A DNA stretch of 12,497 bases. Source: Methylophaga sp. (lineage in GTDB: Bacteria; Pseudomonadota; Gammaproteobacteria; Nitrosococcales; Methylophagaceae). The first letter of the stretch is position 1. Every line of letters starts with the position of its first letter. Below the pieces are notes generated by a model. It did not search any database, had not been told where the DNA came from, and saw nothing but the letters and a program-made list of their open reading frames with translations. This document shows positions 1 through 5,714 of this stretch, piece after piece. Location: positions 1 to 12,497 of the forward strand of contig SKGV01000124.1 of NCBI GenBank assembly GCA_007117275.1, read 5' to 3'. Both the position numbers and the translations under genes were made by a program.

Positions 1-228
1 GTGCTCGTTACACATCATCGACACATAGTCGAGCCGATCCATGTAGCCAATGCTTTGATTGAATGGTTTAGATTCGGCCAATTTTTCAGTGCCACGATGC
101 AGCAGGCCAATATGGGGATCGGCACGCTCGATTACCTCACCATCCATTTCCAAAATCAGGCGTAATACGCCATGTGCGGCTGGGTGCTGTGGGCCGAAGT
201 TGAGTGTGTAGTTTTTAATTTCAGCCAT
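1..228 (-). CDS. nuoD: NADH-quinone oxidoreductase subunit D (partial, N-terminal 76 codons)
   Basis: This is the 49 kDa-type subunit of complex I, part of the peripheral arm that with NuoB forms the quinone-reduction site on the cytoplasmic face. Translating from the ATG at 226-228 gives MAEIKNYTLNFGPQHPAAHG, followed by the family hallmarks HIGLLHRGTEKLAE and YMDRLDYVSMM. The frame stays open to the window edge, so about four fifths of the protein lies outside. The FGPQHPAAHG stretch is the conserved start of the domain related to NiFe-hydrogenase large subunits. NuoD is a separate gene here, 89 bp after nuoC, rather than fused to it as in E. coli and Pseudomonas. Upstream of the ATG only a weak purine run (GGCAGGG) is visible, but alignment with the family makes the start secure. 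Confidence 0.96.
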   Translation of the reverse strand, partial: MAEIKNYTLNFGPQHPAAHGVLRLILEMDGEVIERADPHIGLLHRGTEKLAESKPFNQSIGYMDRLDYVSMMCNEH

Positions 229-273
229 GACGGCGACTACCCTGCCTGAACAACGATTGAGACGCTACTGCTC

Positions 274-295
274 TTCGGCCTTTTTTCGAGGCGAA
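274..295 (-). other. Imperfect hairpin in the nuoC-nuoD gap
   Basis: The 89 bp between nuoC and nuoD can fold, in the minus-strand RNA, as TTCG-C-CCT paired with AGG-CGAA around an A-rich loop. That is seven base pairs with one bulged base. The A-run lies in the loop and no U-tract follows, so this is not an intrinsic terminator. It could be an mRNA processing or stability element within the nuo transcript, or chance. The rest of the gap holds only the nuoD leader. Confidence 0.25.
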
Positions 296-317
296 TGTTG
301 TATCAATACTGGTCACG

Positions 318-977
318 CTATTTCCCATCCCCGGTATAGCGGTTATCATCACGAATCACACGAGGCACCAAAATGCGTGGTTCAATCGTGACCGGTTCGT
401 AAATTACACGCTTTTGTTCAGAGTCGTAACGCATCTCGACATAGCCTGTTAACGGGAAATCCTTACGTAACGGGTGCCCGACAAAACCATAGTCCGTCAG
501 GATACGACGTAAATCTGGATGACAGTCAAACAAAATGCCAAACAAATCATAGGCTTCGCGTTCAAACCAATCCGCACTGCGCCATACCGATATCACACTG
601 TCGATGATTGGTAATTCAGCGGGTAAGTCCGCCTTCACTCGCAAGCGAACATTGTTTTCTATGGACAACAGGTGGTAAACAACGGCAAAACGCATGCCGG
701 ACACCTGTCTGTCTGTAAATTGATCAACTTGGCTAGCCCGGCTGAAGCCATGCTCAGTGGCTTGGTTAGTTTCCCAAGCACTGCCGGCATAATCAGCGTA
801 ATCCACCGCACAGAGGTCGATAAGCTGGCTAAAGCCACACTCATCCCGCAGCTTCAGACAAACCTCTTTTATCTGAGTTGCATCAACATTGACTGTGAGC
901 TCATCACGCGCCAACTCCGCCTCAAGCAGGGCAGATCCAAACGTTTGTTGCAGTGTGGACTTAAGACGCTCCAGCAT
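318..977 (-). CDS. nuoC: NADH-quinone oxidoreductase subunit C
   Basis: The 30 kDa-type subunit of complex I, a peripheral-arm protein without cofactors that packs against NuoD and NuoB. The 219-residue product carries the family signature: WFEREAYDLFGILF at about 137-150, HPDLRRILTDYGF at 153-165 and GHPLRKDFPLTGY at 167-179. The N-terminal part (1-60) is the variable domain. Residues about 66-94 form a polar insertion that I recall from several proteobacterial NuoC proteins. The ATG at 975-977 starts 6 bp after the nuoB stop, with AAGG about 10 nt upstream, so translation is probably coupled. The C-terminus ends 90 bp before the nuoD ATG, confirming an unfused NuoC/NuoD arrangement. Nothing looks truncated. 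Confidence 0.97.
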   Translation of the reverse strand: MLERLKSTLQQTFGSALLEAELARDELTVNVDATQIKEVCLKLRDECGFSQLIDLCAVDYADYAGSAWETNQATEHGFSRASQVDQFTDRQVSGMRFAVVYHLLSIENNVRLRVKADLPAELPIIDSVISVWRSADWFEREAYDLFGILFDCHPDLRRILTDYGFVGHPLRKDFPLTGYVEMRYDSEQKRVIYEPVTIEPRILVPRVIRDDNRYTGDGK

Positions 978-983
978 GCCGCT

Positions 984-1475
984 CTAGCCCTGCCTTGTCG
1001 GTTTTGCAATCGTGCTGGTACGTTGTATTTTCTTTTGAAGCTGTATGATTCCGTATAGCAGTGCTTCTGCTGTTGGTGGGCAACCCGGCACATAAATATC
1101 AACCGGCACAATGCGATCACAGCCACGAACCACTGAATAAGAGTAGTGATAGTAGCCACCACCATTGGCACAAGAGCCCATGGAAATCACCCAGCGCGGC
1201 TCTGACATCTGGTCATAGACCTTGCGCAGCGCAGGTGCCATTTTGTTGACCAGTGTGCCTGCAACAATCATGACATCAGACTGTCTCGGGCTGGGTCGAA
1301 ACACCACACCAAAGCGATCCAAATCATATCGGGATGCACCTGCATGCATCATCTCTACCGCACAACAGGCAAGACCGAAGGTCATTGGCCACAATGAGCC
1401 AGTGCGCGCCCAGTTAATCAACTGATCGGCACTGGTGGTGATGACCCCTTTTTCAAGTACACCTTCTATTCCCAT
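984..1475 (-). CDS. nuoB: NADH-quinone oxidoreductase subunit B
   Basis: This complex I subunit binds the terminal [4Fe-4S] cluster N2, which passes electrons to quinone. From the ATG at 1473-1475 the product is 163 residues. Candidate N2 ligands are the Cys37-Cys38 pair (GLACCAVEMM), Cys102 (GSCANGGGYYH) and Cys132 (VPGCPPTAEALL). The long conserved block around RPSPRQSDVMIVAGT is intact. The reading frame extends seven codons further upstream, but MGIEGVLEKGVITT is where homologues begin, and GAAGGG sits 9 nt ahead of this ATG. With this start nuoB overlaps the end of nuoA by 10 bp, a typical coupled arrangement. The position usually written GTLCNKMAP reads GTLVNKMAP here; that cysteine is not an N2 ligand, so function should be unaffected. 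Confidence 0.97.
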   Translation of the reverse strand: MGIEGVLEKGVITTSADQLINWARTGSLWPMTFGLACCAVEMMHAGASRYDLDRFGVVFRPSPRQSDVMIVAGTLVNKMAPALRKVYDQMSEPRWVISMGSCANGGGYYHYSYSVVRGCDRIVPVDIYVPGCPPTAEALLYGIIQLQKKIQRTSTIAKPTRQG

Positions 1476-1822
1476 TCCAGTGCGCCCTTCTTCCATTCAT
1501 AAATGAATCCGACCACCAGAATGCCCAGAAACAAAAACATGGCCAGCAGTCCGAACAGGCCAATATCATCCAGCACAATGGCCCAGGGGAATAGAAACGC
1601 GATTTCCAGATCGAAAATGATGAATAAAATGGCGACGAGATAGTAACGAACATCAAACTTGCCGTGAGTGTCTTCGAAAGGCTCAAAGCCGCATTCGTAG
1701 GCTGAGCGCTTTTCTTGGTCTGGTCGTCGAGGCCCCAAAATATATCCGGCTAATAGCGGCACAACACCAAACGCAGTGCCCAGCATGATAAACAACAGAA
1801 TGGGGAGATAACTCTCCAGCAT
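1466..1822 (-). CDS. nuoA: NADH-quinone oxidoreductase subunit A
   Basis: A small membrane subunit of complex I at the junction of the membrane and peripheral arms, near the quinone channel. The 118-residue protein has three hydrophobic segments at roughly 6-29, 60-80 and 86-108. The conserved cytoplasmic loop between the first two carries YECGFEPFE (about 42-50) and leads into KFDVRYYLVAILFIIFDLE. The length matches the short form common outside enterics; E. coli NuoA is longer. The ATG at 1820-1822 has AGGA 8 nt upstream. It is the first gene of the nuo run, so its promoter should lie within 1823-2245, though I cannot single out a convincing minus-strand sigma-70 site there. Confidence 0.97.
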   Translation of the reverse strand: MLESYLPILLFIMLGTAFGVVPLLAGYILGPRRPDQEKRSAYECGFEPFEDTHGKFDVRYYLVAILFIIFDLEIAFLFPWAIVLDDIGLFGLLAMFLFLGILVVGFIYEWKKGALEWE

Positions 1823-1856
1823 GCCCGTTCCTGTAAGCCTTTCAAGAAGTTAGAAA

Positions 1857-1873
1857 CCATCTATCGATAATGG
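1857..1873. promoter_or_regulatory. Near-palindrome in the nuoA leader
   Basis: The plus strand reads CCAT-C-TATCGATA-ATGG, an 8-bp palindrome flanked by 4-bp arms that are complementary once a single extra base is allowed. It lies 34 bp upstream of the nuoA ATG. It could be an operator for a dimeric regulator or a weak hairpin in the nuo mRNA leader. I cannot match it to a known regulator, and AT-rich 8-bp palindromes also occur by chance. Confidence 0.3.
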
Positions 1874-1920
1874 CGGCGGATACACCGAGACAGCACGTTA
1901 TCGACAGACGTTGATACTAC

Positions 1921-1933
1921 ACGCCTAGGTCGT
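1921..1933. promoter_or_regulatory. Second near-palindrome upstream of nuoA
   Basis: The plus strand reads ACG-CCTAGG-T-CGT: a CCTAGG core with 3-bp complementary arms, again interrupted by one extra base. It lies about 48 bp further from nuoA than the TATCGATA element. Core sequences differ, so the two are not obviously copies of one binding site. CCTAGG/CTAG is often rare in proteobacterial genomes, which makes it slightly more notable, but no function can be assigned. Confidence 0.2.
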
Positions 1934-1987
1934 TAAATAGAAGGCATAACACGGCTTATTTTTAGATTATTTCGCACAATATGGCGC

Positions 1988-1993
1988 TATAAT
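1988..1993 (+). promoter_or_regulatory. Perfect TATAAT (-10-like) on the plus strand
   Basis: GCGCTATAATGCC contains a consensus sigma-70 -10 hexamer reading away from nuoA, toward the tRNA. The hexamer 17 bp upstream (GATTAT) is a poor -35 and there is no TG extension, so the promoter is weak or spurious. If active, it would give a plus-strand RNA from about position 2000 across the gene-free region, antisense to any read-through of the upstream operon. Confidence 0.25.
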
Positions 1994-2124
1994 GCCAATC
2001 AACGATGATTCTGGGGTGCGGGTAAGATATTGTGATGACCGATGGCGTTCACACAAGCGCGAACCCGCCACTGCTTGCCATATGCTCAGCCATGGACCCA
2101 TCTTGTGCAGCAATTATGCGTACC

Positions 2125-2173
2125 GTTGTGAATGAGTGGGTGGTGGGTGTGAGGTGTGGGGTGTATATTGAGA
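2125..2173 (-). terminator. Candidate Rho-utilisation (rut-like) C-rich tract
   Basis: Over 49 nt the plus strand has no C at all and 25 G. RNA transcribed from the minus strand therefore has 25 C, 16 A, 8 U and no G, with many CAC/CCC/CUC pyrimidine-C dinucleotides. C-rich, G-poor, unstructured RNA is what Rho loads on. It begins about 70 nt past the 3' end of tRNA-Leu, where the long upstream transcript needs to stop before nuoA, and no U-tract terminator is present. The role is inferred. The same G-run pattern on the plus (template) strand could also form a quadruplex. Confidence 0.45.
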
Positions 2174-2212
2174 CGCGCAAAGCGTTGGTATGTTTTGATT
2201 TTCAGTTGATTG

Positions 2213-2231
2213 GTGGCTCGGTGTGAGCCAC
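2213..2231 (-). terminator. 7-bp hairpin downstream of tRNA-Leu, no U-tract
   Basis: GTGGCTC and GAGCCAC flank a 5-nt loop, a perfect 7-bp stem starting 14 nt after the tRNA CCA end on the minus strand. The following RNA reads CAAUCAACUGAAAAU, so a canonical intrinsic terminator U-tract is missing. It may protect or define the tRNA 3' trailer, or act with the C-rich tract beyond it. On the plus strand there is no T-run after it either. Confidence 0.4.
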
Positions 2232-2245
2232 TGCGAATCAGTAAA

Positions 2246-2330
2246 TGGTGCCGACGGCCGGAGTCGAACCGGCACACCATAAGGCACTACCCCCTCAAGA
2301 TAGCGTGTCTACCAATTTCACCACGTCGGC
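2246..2330 (-). tRNA. leuU: tRNA-Leu (anticodon GAG)
   Basis: An 85-nt class II tRNA. The acceptor stem GCCGACG pairs perfectly with CGTCGGC, followed by discriminator A and an encoded CCA. The D-arm is GTG-AAATTGGTAGA-CAC and the anticodon stem CTATC/GGTAG has one T-G pair around loop TTGAGGG. The long variable arm folds as GCC/GGT, and the T-arm is GCCGG-TTCGACT-CCGGC. The GAG anticodon reads CUC and CUU. It starts 10 nt after the secG stop across an A-run, with no room for its own promoter, so it is probably cut from the secG transcript by RNase P and 3' processing. E. coli also has its GAG leucine tRNA gene, leuU, directly after secG. Confidence 0.97.
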
Positions 2331-2340
2331 AATTTTTTTA

Positions 2341-2649
2341 TCAAGGAAAATCAGGCAAATCAGCTGGAGCTGTTTCTTCAATGAGCACGGACTCTGTGAT
2401 ACTTCTATCTGGGCGGTCGCCGACACCAGCAAAGTAAGCGAGACTCAGGCTAGTAATGAAAAACACAGTCGCCAGAACAGCGCTGCTACGACTTAGAAAT
2501 GACGCAGAACCACGACTGCCAAACAAACTAGCGCTTCCACCGCCCAGGGCTGCGGCACCCGCATCTGCACCTTTACCGTGTTGAATGAGAATCAAACCAA
2601 CCAAAATTACCGATACAACAACGTGTATCAGCAGAATCAAAGCATCCAT
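2341..2649 (-). CDS. secG: Protein-export membrane protein SecG
   Basis: The small accessory subunit of the SecYEG translocon, which assists SecA-driven export through the inner membrane. The 102-residue product has two transmembrane helices, about 3-23 (ALILLIHVVVSVILVGLILIQ) and 55-75. The typical linker between them starts HGKGADAGAAALGGG and carries the SLFGSRGSASFLSR motif. The C-terminal tail (about 77-102) is acidic and rich in Pro. The ATG at 2647-2649 follows the tpiA stop by 8 bp. Only a distant AGG is seen as Shine-Dalgarno, so coupling to tpiA is likely. tpiA-secG-tRNA-Leu is a common proteobacterial arrangement. Confidence 0.96.
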   Translation of the reverse strand: MDALILLIHVVVSVILVGLILIQHGKGADAGAAALGGGSASLFGSRGSASFLSRSSAVLATVFFITSLSLAYFAGVGDRPDRSITESVLIEETAPADLPDFP

Positions 2650-2657
2650 TTATTTCA

Positions 2658-3446
2658 TTAACCTGTAAGTGTTGATGCTGCAACCTCGCATATTGTAACA
2701 AACTCGTCGGGGTCGAGTGAGGCTCCACCGATTAGCCCGCCATCAATATCGGGTTTAGCAAATAATGGAGCGGCATTATTACCTGTTACGCTGCCCCCGT
2801 AAAGTATTCTAAGCATTTGTGAGGTTTCCCGGTCATGTTTGGCAACACGCTCGCGCATAAATGCGTGTACCTCTTGAGCCCAATCAGGACTGGCTGTTCT
2901 GCCGGTACCAATGGCCCAGACAGGTTCATAGGCAAGCACTGCATGTTGCAGTGTTTCGACACCTTGATGCGCAATCACCGTATCCAGCAGTCGGGCGACC
3001 ATTTCTTCAGTTTGCCCCAGCGCATGTTCGTCCGGGCTTTCACCAATGCAAATGATCGGTGTAATACCAAACTTAATTGCGATTTCGTATTTCTCTGCAA
3101 TGATGTGATCCAAGACAAGTTGGTCAAGGTTGAGCTCTGCATAAAGACAGCGCCGTTCGGAGTGACCTATCAACACATACTTGCAATCAAAATCTCGTAG
3201 CATTGCCGCGGAAATTTCACCGGTGAAGGCACCCGACGCAAACTGCGAGAGGTTCTGAGTTCCCCAGTTAATTCCGGTTCCAGTCAGGGCATGTTGTACC
3301 TGTTGTAGGTATACCGCAGGAGGAAATAACGCAACTTCCGTCCCAGCAAAACGCTCACGCTGGCCGAGAATGCCTTCCAGCAAGCGCTGATGACTGGCAC
3401 TGGTGCCGTTCATTTTCCAGTTTCCAGCAACCAACGGCTTACGCAC
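2658..3446 (-). CDS. tpiA: Triosephosphate isomerase (GTG start)
   Basis: A cytoplasmic TIM-barrel enzyme interconverting dihydroxyacetone phosphate and glyceraldehyde 3-phosphate in glycolysis and gluconeogenesis. With the chosen start the protein is 262 residues. Catalytic residues are Lys11 (AGNWKMNG), His95 (IGHSERR) and Glu174 (AYEPVWAIGTG, which also forms the mobile lid). Phosphate-binding segments GGSV (217-220) and GLIGGASL (238-244) are intact. The open frame runs 16 codons further upstream to an ATG, but those codons (MTRHCLCLISSSKELP) resemble nothing in the family. The GTG at 3444-3446 has an excellent AAAGGAG 6 nt away and places RKPLVAGNWKMN at the usual position. It follows glmM with a 75-bp gap, the longest inside the cluster, in which I see no convincing promoter. 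Confidence 0.97.
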   Translation of the reverse strand: MRKPLVAGNWKMNGTSASHQRLLEGILGQRERFAGTEVALFPPAVYLQQVQHALTGTGINWGTQNLSQFASGAFTGEISAAMLRDFDCKYVLIGHSERRCLYAELNLDQLVLDHIIAEKYEIAIKFGITPIICIGESPDEHALGQTEEMVARLLDTVIAHQGVETLQHAVLAYEPVWAIGTGRTASPDWAQEVHAFMRERVAKHDRETSQMLRILYGGSVTGNNAAPLFAKPDIDGGLIGGASLDPDEFVTICEVAASTLTG

Positions 3447-3452
3447 GGGCAG

Positions 3453-3459
3453 CTCCTTT
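3453..3459 (-). promoter_or_regulatory. Shine-Dalgarno fixing the tpiA GTG start
   Basis: AAAGGAG on the minus strand lies 6 nt upstream of GTG (3444-3446). It sits inside the longer open frame that begins at an ATG at 3494, which argues that the ATG is not the true start. Confidence 0.8.
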
Positions 3460-3521
3460 GATGAAGAAATCAAACATAGACAGTGCCGAGTCAATGACCA
3501 TAAAGCATCTGGCAGGGCACA

Positions 3522-4871
3522 TTAGTTTTGCTCAGCAATGGTTTCAATCAACGCAGCCAGCTGTTTTGCCAATTTGTTGATAAGCGTCGCATCACGGCCT
3601 TCAACCATTACCCTGATGACCGGCTCTGTGCCTGATGGGCGAAGCAATATGCGTCCCTCATCAGCCAATTGTGCCTCTGCTGCCTGCAAGGCTTCGATAA
3701 TGGCACTATTGGCTTGCAGATCAATCATTTTTTTGATTTTGACGTTAATCAGTCTTTGTGGATATTTGTTCACTGCGGAGCGCAATTCATGAAGGCTATG
3801 TCCGGACTGCTGAATTTCGGCAAGCACTTGCAGCGCGGCAACGATGCCATCACCTGTCGAGGTCTTATCAAGACAGATAATATGCCCAGAGGCTTCTCCG
3901 CCCAGCACACCGTTTACCTGCAACATTTTTTCAATGACGTAACGATCACCTACTTTGGCTCGATGAAGTTTGATGCCGATTTTTTCCAAGGCATGCTCAA
4001 GCCCAAGATTGGACATTTGAGTGCCCACAACATCCGGTTGCGGCAGCCCAGCTTTTTGCCGACTCCTAGCAATGATGTAGAGAATCTCATCACCATCAAC
4101 GATTTCACCTTTGTGGTCGACCATAATAATGCGATCACCATCGCCATCAAGGGCGATGCCAAGGTCAGCCTGATGCTCCAAAACTGCCGCTTGTAACAAT
4201 CTCGGCTCGGTTGAACCACACTCCTGATTGATGTTGAAACCATCCGGATCAGTGCCCATTTCAATCACTTCAGCACCCAGCTCAGCAAACACTTGAGGTG
4301 CGATGTGATAGGTTGCGCCGTGCGCACAATCCACCACAAGTTTTAGATGACTTAGGTCCGTTCCTGTTGGAATGGAACTTTTGCAAAACTCGATATACCT
4401 GCCGGGTGCGTCAGCAATCCTGTGGGCTTTTCCCAGTTGCCTTGAATCGACTGTTTGCAGTGGCTGGTCGAGCATGGCTTCAATCTCCAACTCAACCGCA
4501 TCCTGTAACTTGGTACCATCGGCAGAAAAGAATTTGATGCCGTTGTCATGATAGGGGTTATGTGAAGCACTGATGACAATACCGGCCTGTGCACGAAAGG
4601 TTCGAGTCAAATAAGCCACAGCAGGCGTCGGCATAGGTCCTGTTAGGTAAATGTCCACACCGGCAGCGGATAAGCCTGCCTGAAGTGCCGACTCAAACAG
4701 GTAACCAGAAATCCGAGTGTCCTTGCCAATGAGTACCTTGCTGTGACGCTCTTTTGCTAATACCCGCCCAACAGCCCAACCCAATTTGAGCACAAAGTCA
4801 GGAGCTATCGCACCTGAACCAACTCGACCACGTATTCCATCCGTTCCAAAAAACTTTCTTTGCTCAGTCAA
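3522..4871 (-). CDS. glmM: Phosphoglucosamine mutase (TTG start)
   Basis: Converts glucosamine 6-phosphate to glucosamine 1-phosphate, feeding UDP-GlcNAc for peptidoglycan and lipopolysaccharide. The 449-residue protein shows the four-domain hexose-phosphate mutase layout: substrate loop KFFGTDGIRGR at the N-terminus, phosphoserine Ser103 in SASHNP, Mg2+-binding DGDGDR at 242-247, sugar-binding GGEASGH at 324-330, and phosphate-binding RPSGTEP at 411-417. The start is TTG (4869-4871). No in-frame ATG precedes the conserved N-terminus, and AGGTGG lies 6 nt upstream. The gene begins inside the end of folP (8-bp overlap, different frame), so translation is probably coupled to folP. folP-glmM adjacency is widespread in gammaproteobacteria. 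Confidence 0.97.
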   Translation of the reverse strand: MTEQRKFFGTDGIRGRVGSGAIAPDFVLKLGWAVGRVLAKERHSKVLIGKDTRISGYLFESALQAGLSAAGVDIYLTGPMPTPAVAYLTRTFRAQAGIVISASHNPYHDNGIKFFSADGTKLQDAVELEIEAMLDQPLQTVDSRQLGKAHRIADAPGRYIEFCKSSIPTGTDLSHLKLVVDCAHGATYHIAPQVFAELGAEVIEMGTDPDGFNINQECGSTEPRLLQAAVLEHQADLGIALDGDGDRIIMVDHKGEIVDGDEILYIIARSRQKAGLPQPDVVGTQMSNLGLEHALEKIGIKLHRAKVGDRYVIEKMLQVNGVLGGEASGHIICLDKTSTGDGIVAALQVLAEIQQSGHSLHELRSAVNKYPQRLINVKIKKMIDLQANSAIIEALQAAEAQLADEGRILLRPSGTEPVIRVMVEGRDATLINKLAKQLAALIETIAEQN

Positions 4872-5703
4872 AATCTTCCACCTGCATGACGCTCTGACAC
4901 AACTTTACTGCCTGAACTGTTTCTCTGACATCATGGCTGCGAATGATCGACGCCCCTTGCCAGATCGCGAGACTTGCCAGTGCCAAACTACCCGCTAAAC
5001 GTTGTTCCACCGGTAAGTTCAGGGTTTCACCAATAATTGATTTACGCGATACCCCTACAAGTAAGGGCAATGCTAGCGATTGAAACTCTGACAAGTGTTT
5101 CATCAGTCTCAAATTATGCCGTGCCCGTTTGCCAAAACCAAAGCCCGGGTCGAGAATAATCTGCTGTCGGGAAATTCCAGCTGCTTCACATACCTCGATA
5201 CGCTGTGCAAGGAAGCTTTTCACCTCGGCGACCACGTCGTGGTAGCTTGGCTCATTTTGCATGGTTTGCGGCGTTCCCTGCATGTGCATCAGACAGACGG
5301 GCACCCGACAAGCGGCAGCAACTTCAACGGCATTGTCTGTACGCAGGGCATTGACATCATTGATAAGTCCAGCGCCCGAAGCTACAGCGGCCTGCATCAC
5401 CACAGGTTTATGAGTATCAATCGAGATAATGACATCCAACTCACGGTGAATGGCCTCAATCACAGGCAAAACTCGATCAAGCTCTTGTTGAATCGACACT
5501 GGTTGAGCGCCGGGCCGTGTTGATTCCCCGCCGATATCTATAATACTAGCACCGTCTTGCAACATTGCCCCAGCTTGTTGTACAGCCTTATCCACACTAT
5601 TGAATTTGCCACCATCGGAAAATGAGTCAGGGGTGACATTGAGAATGCCCATCACTGTGGGCGCCGACAAGTCAAGTGACTTGCCGGCACAATCGAGAAA
5701 CAT
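4864..5703 (-). CDS. folP: Dihydropteroate synthase
   Basis: Condenses 6-hydroxymethyl-7,8-dihydropterin diphosphate with p-aminobenzoate to give dihydropteroate in folate synthesis; it is the sulfonamide target. The 279-residue TIM-barrel protein has MGILNVTPDSFSDGG at 18-32, DIGGESTRPGA at 56-66, SIDTHKP at 94-100, INDVNAL at 114-120, DPGFGFGK at 185-192, GVSRKS at 217-222 and RSHDVRET at 255-262. Positions commonly altered in sulfonamide resistance (Phe28, Pro64) carry the usual residues, so a sensitive enzyme is inferred. The ATG at 5701-5703 lies 11 bp after the ftsH stop with only a weak Shine-Dalgarno; family alignment supports it. Its end overlaps the TTG start of glmM. Confidence 0.97.
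   Translation of the reverse strand: MFLDCAGKSLDLSAPTVMGILNVTPDSFSDGGKFNSVDKAVQQAGAMLQDGASIIDIGGESTRPGAQPVSIQQELDRVLPVIEAIHRELDVIISIDTHKPVVMQAAVASGAGLINDVNALRTDNAVEVAAACRVPVCLMHMQGTPQTMQNEPSYHDVVAEVKSFLAQRIEVCEAAGISRQQIILDPGFGFGKRARHNLRLMKHLSEFQSLALPLLVGVSRKSIIGETLNLPVEQRLAGSLALASLAIWQGASIIRSHDVRETVQAVKLCQSVMQVEDFD
4878..4883 (-). promoter_or_regulatory. Shine-Dalgarno for the glmM TTG start
   Basis: AGGTGG on the minus strand, 6 nt before TTG (4869-4871) and inside the last codons of folP. It supports a TTG start for glmM and translational coupling. Confidence 0.7.
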
Positions 5704-5714
5704 CCGTGATGAGC

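Larger units (their letters stand above)
1823..2245. other. 423-bp gene-free region between tRNA-Leu and nuoA
   Basis: No recognisable protein gene lies here. The longest open frames are about 64 codons, resemble nothing I know, and one runs into the tRNA. The region should hold the end of the upstream transcript and the nuo promoter and leader. It contains, in minus-strand order, a 7-bp hairpin, a C-rich G-free tract, a plus-strand TATAAT and two near-palindromes close to nuoA; each is listed separately. In pseudomonads and enterics the tRNA is followed instead by rimP-nusA, so this region is also where gene order differs between lineages. Confidence 0.8.

Noticed and set aside
672..1058. 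128-codon plus-strand open frame opposite nuoC/nuoB
   Set aside because: It lies antisense to two clearly conserved nuo genes, with no motif of its own; a shadow frame.
2032..2226. 64-codon plus-strand open frame in the tRNA-Leu/nuoA gap
   Set aside because: No good Shine-Dalgarno, no recognisable motif, odd composition caused by the G-rich tract, and ending inside the hairpin. Kept only as part of a low-confidence transcript finding.
2086..2280. 64-codon minus-strand open frame overlapping tRNA-Leu
   Set aside because: It runs through the 3' half of a well-formed tRNA gene and has no family resemblance, so it is a chance frame.
2331..2340. T-run AATTTTTTTA on the plus strand next to the tRNA as a terminator
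   Set aside because: It would terminate only plus-strand transcription and the preceding tRNA stem is not a terminator hairpin; on the coding (minus) strand it is an A-run spacer between secG and the tRNA.
3669..4196. 175-codon plus-strand open frame opposite glmM
   Set aside because: Long, but entirely antisense to conserved glmM coding sequence and without recognisable domains or a ribosome-binding site.
5095..5523. 142-codon plus-strand open frame opposite folP
   Set aside because: Antisense to conserved dihydropteroate synthase motifs; the open frame follows from codon bias on the other strand.
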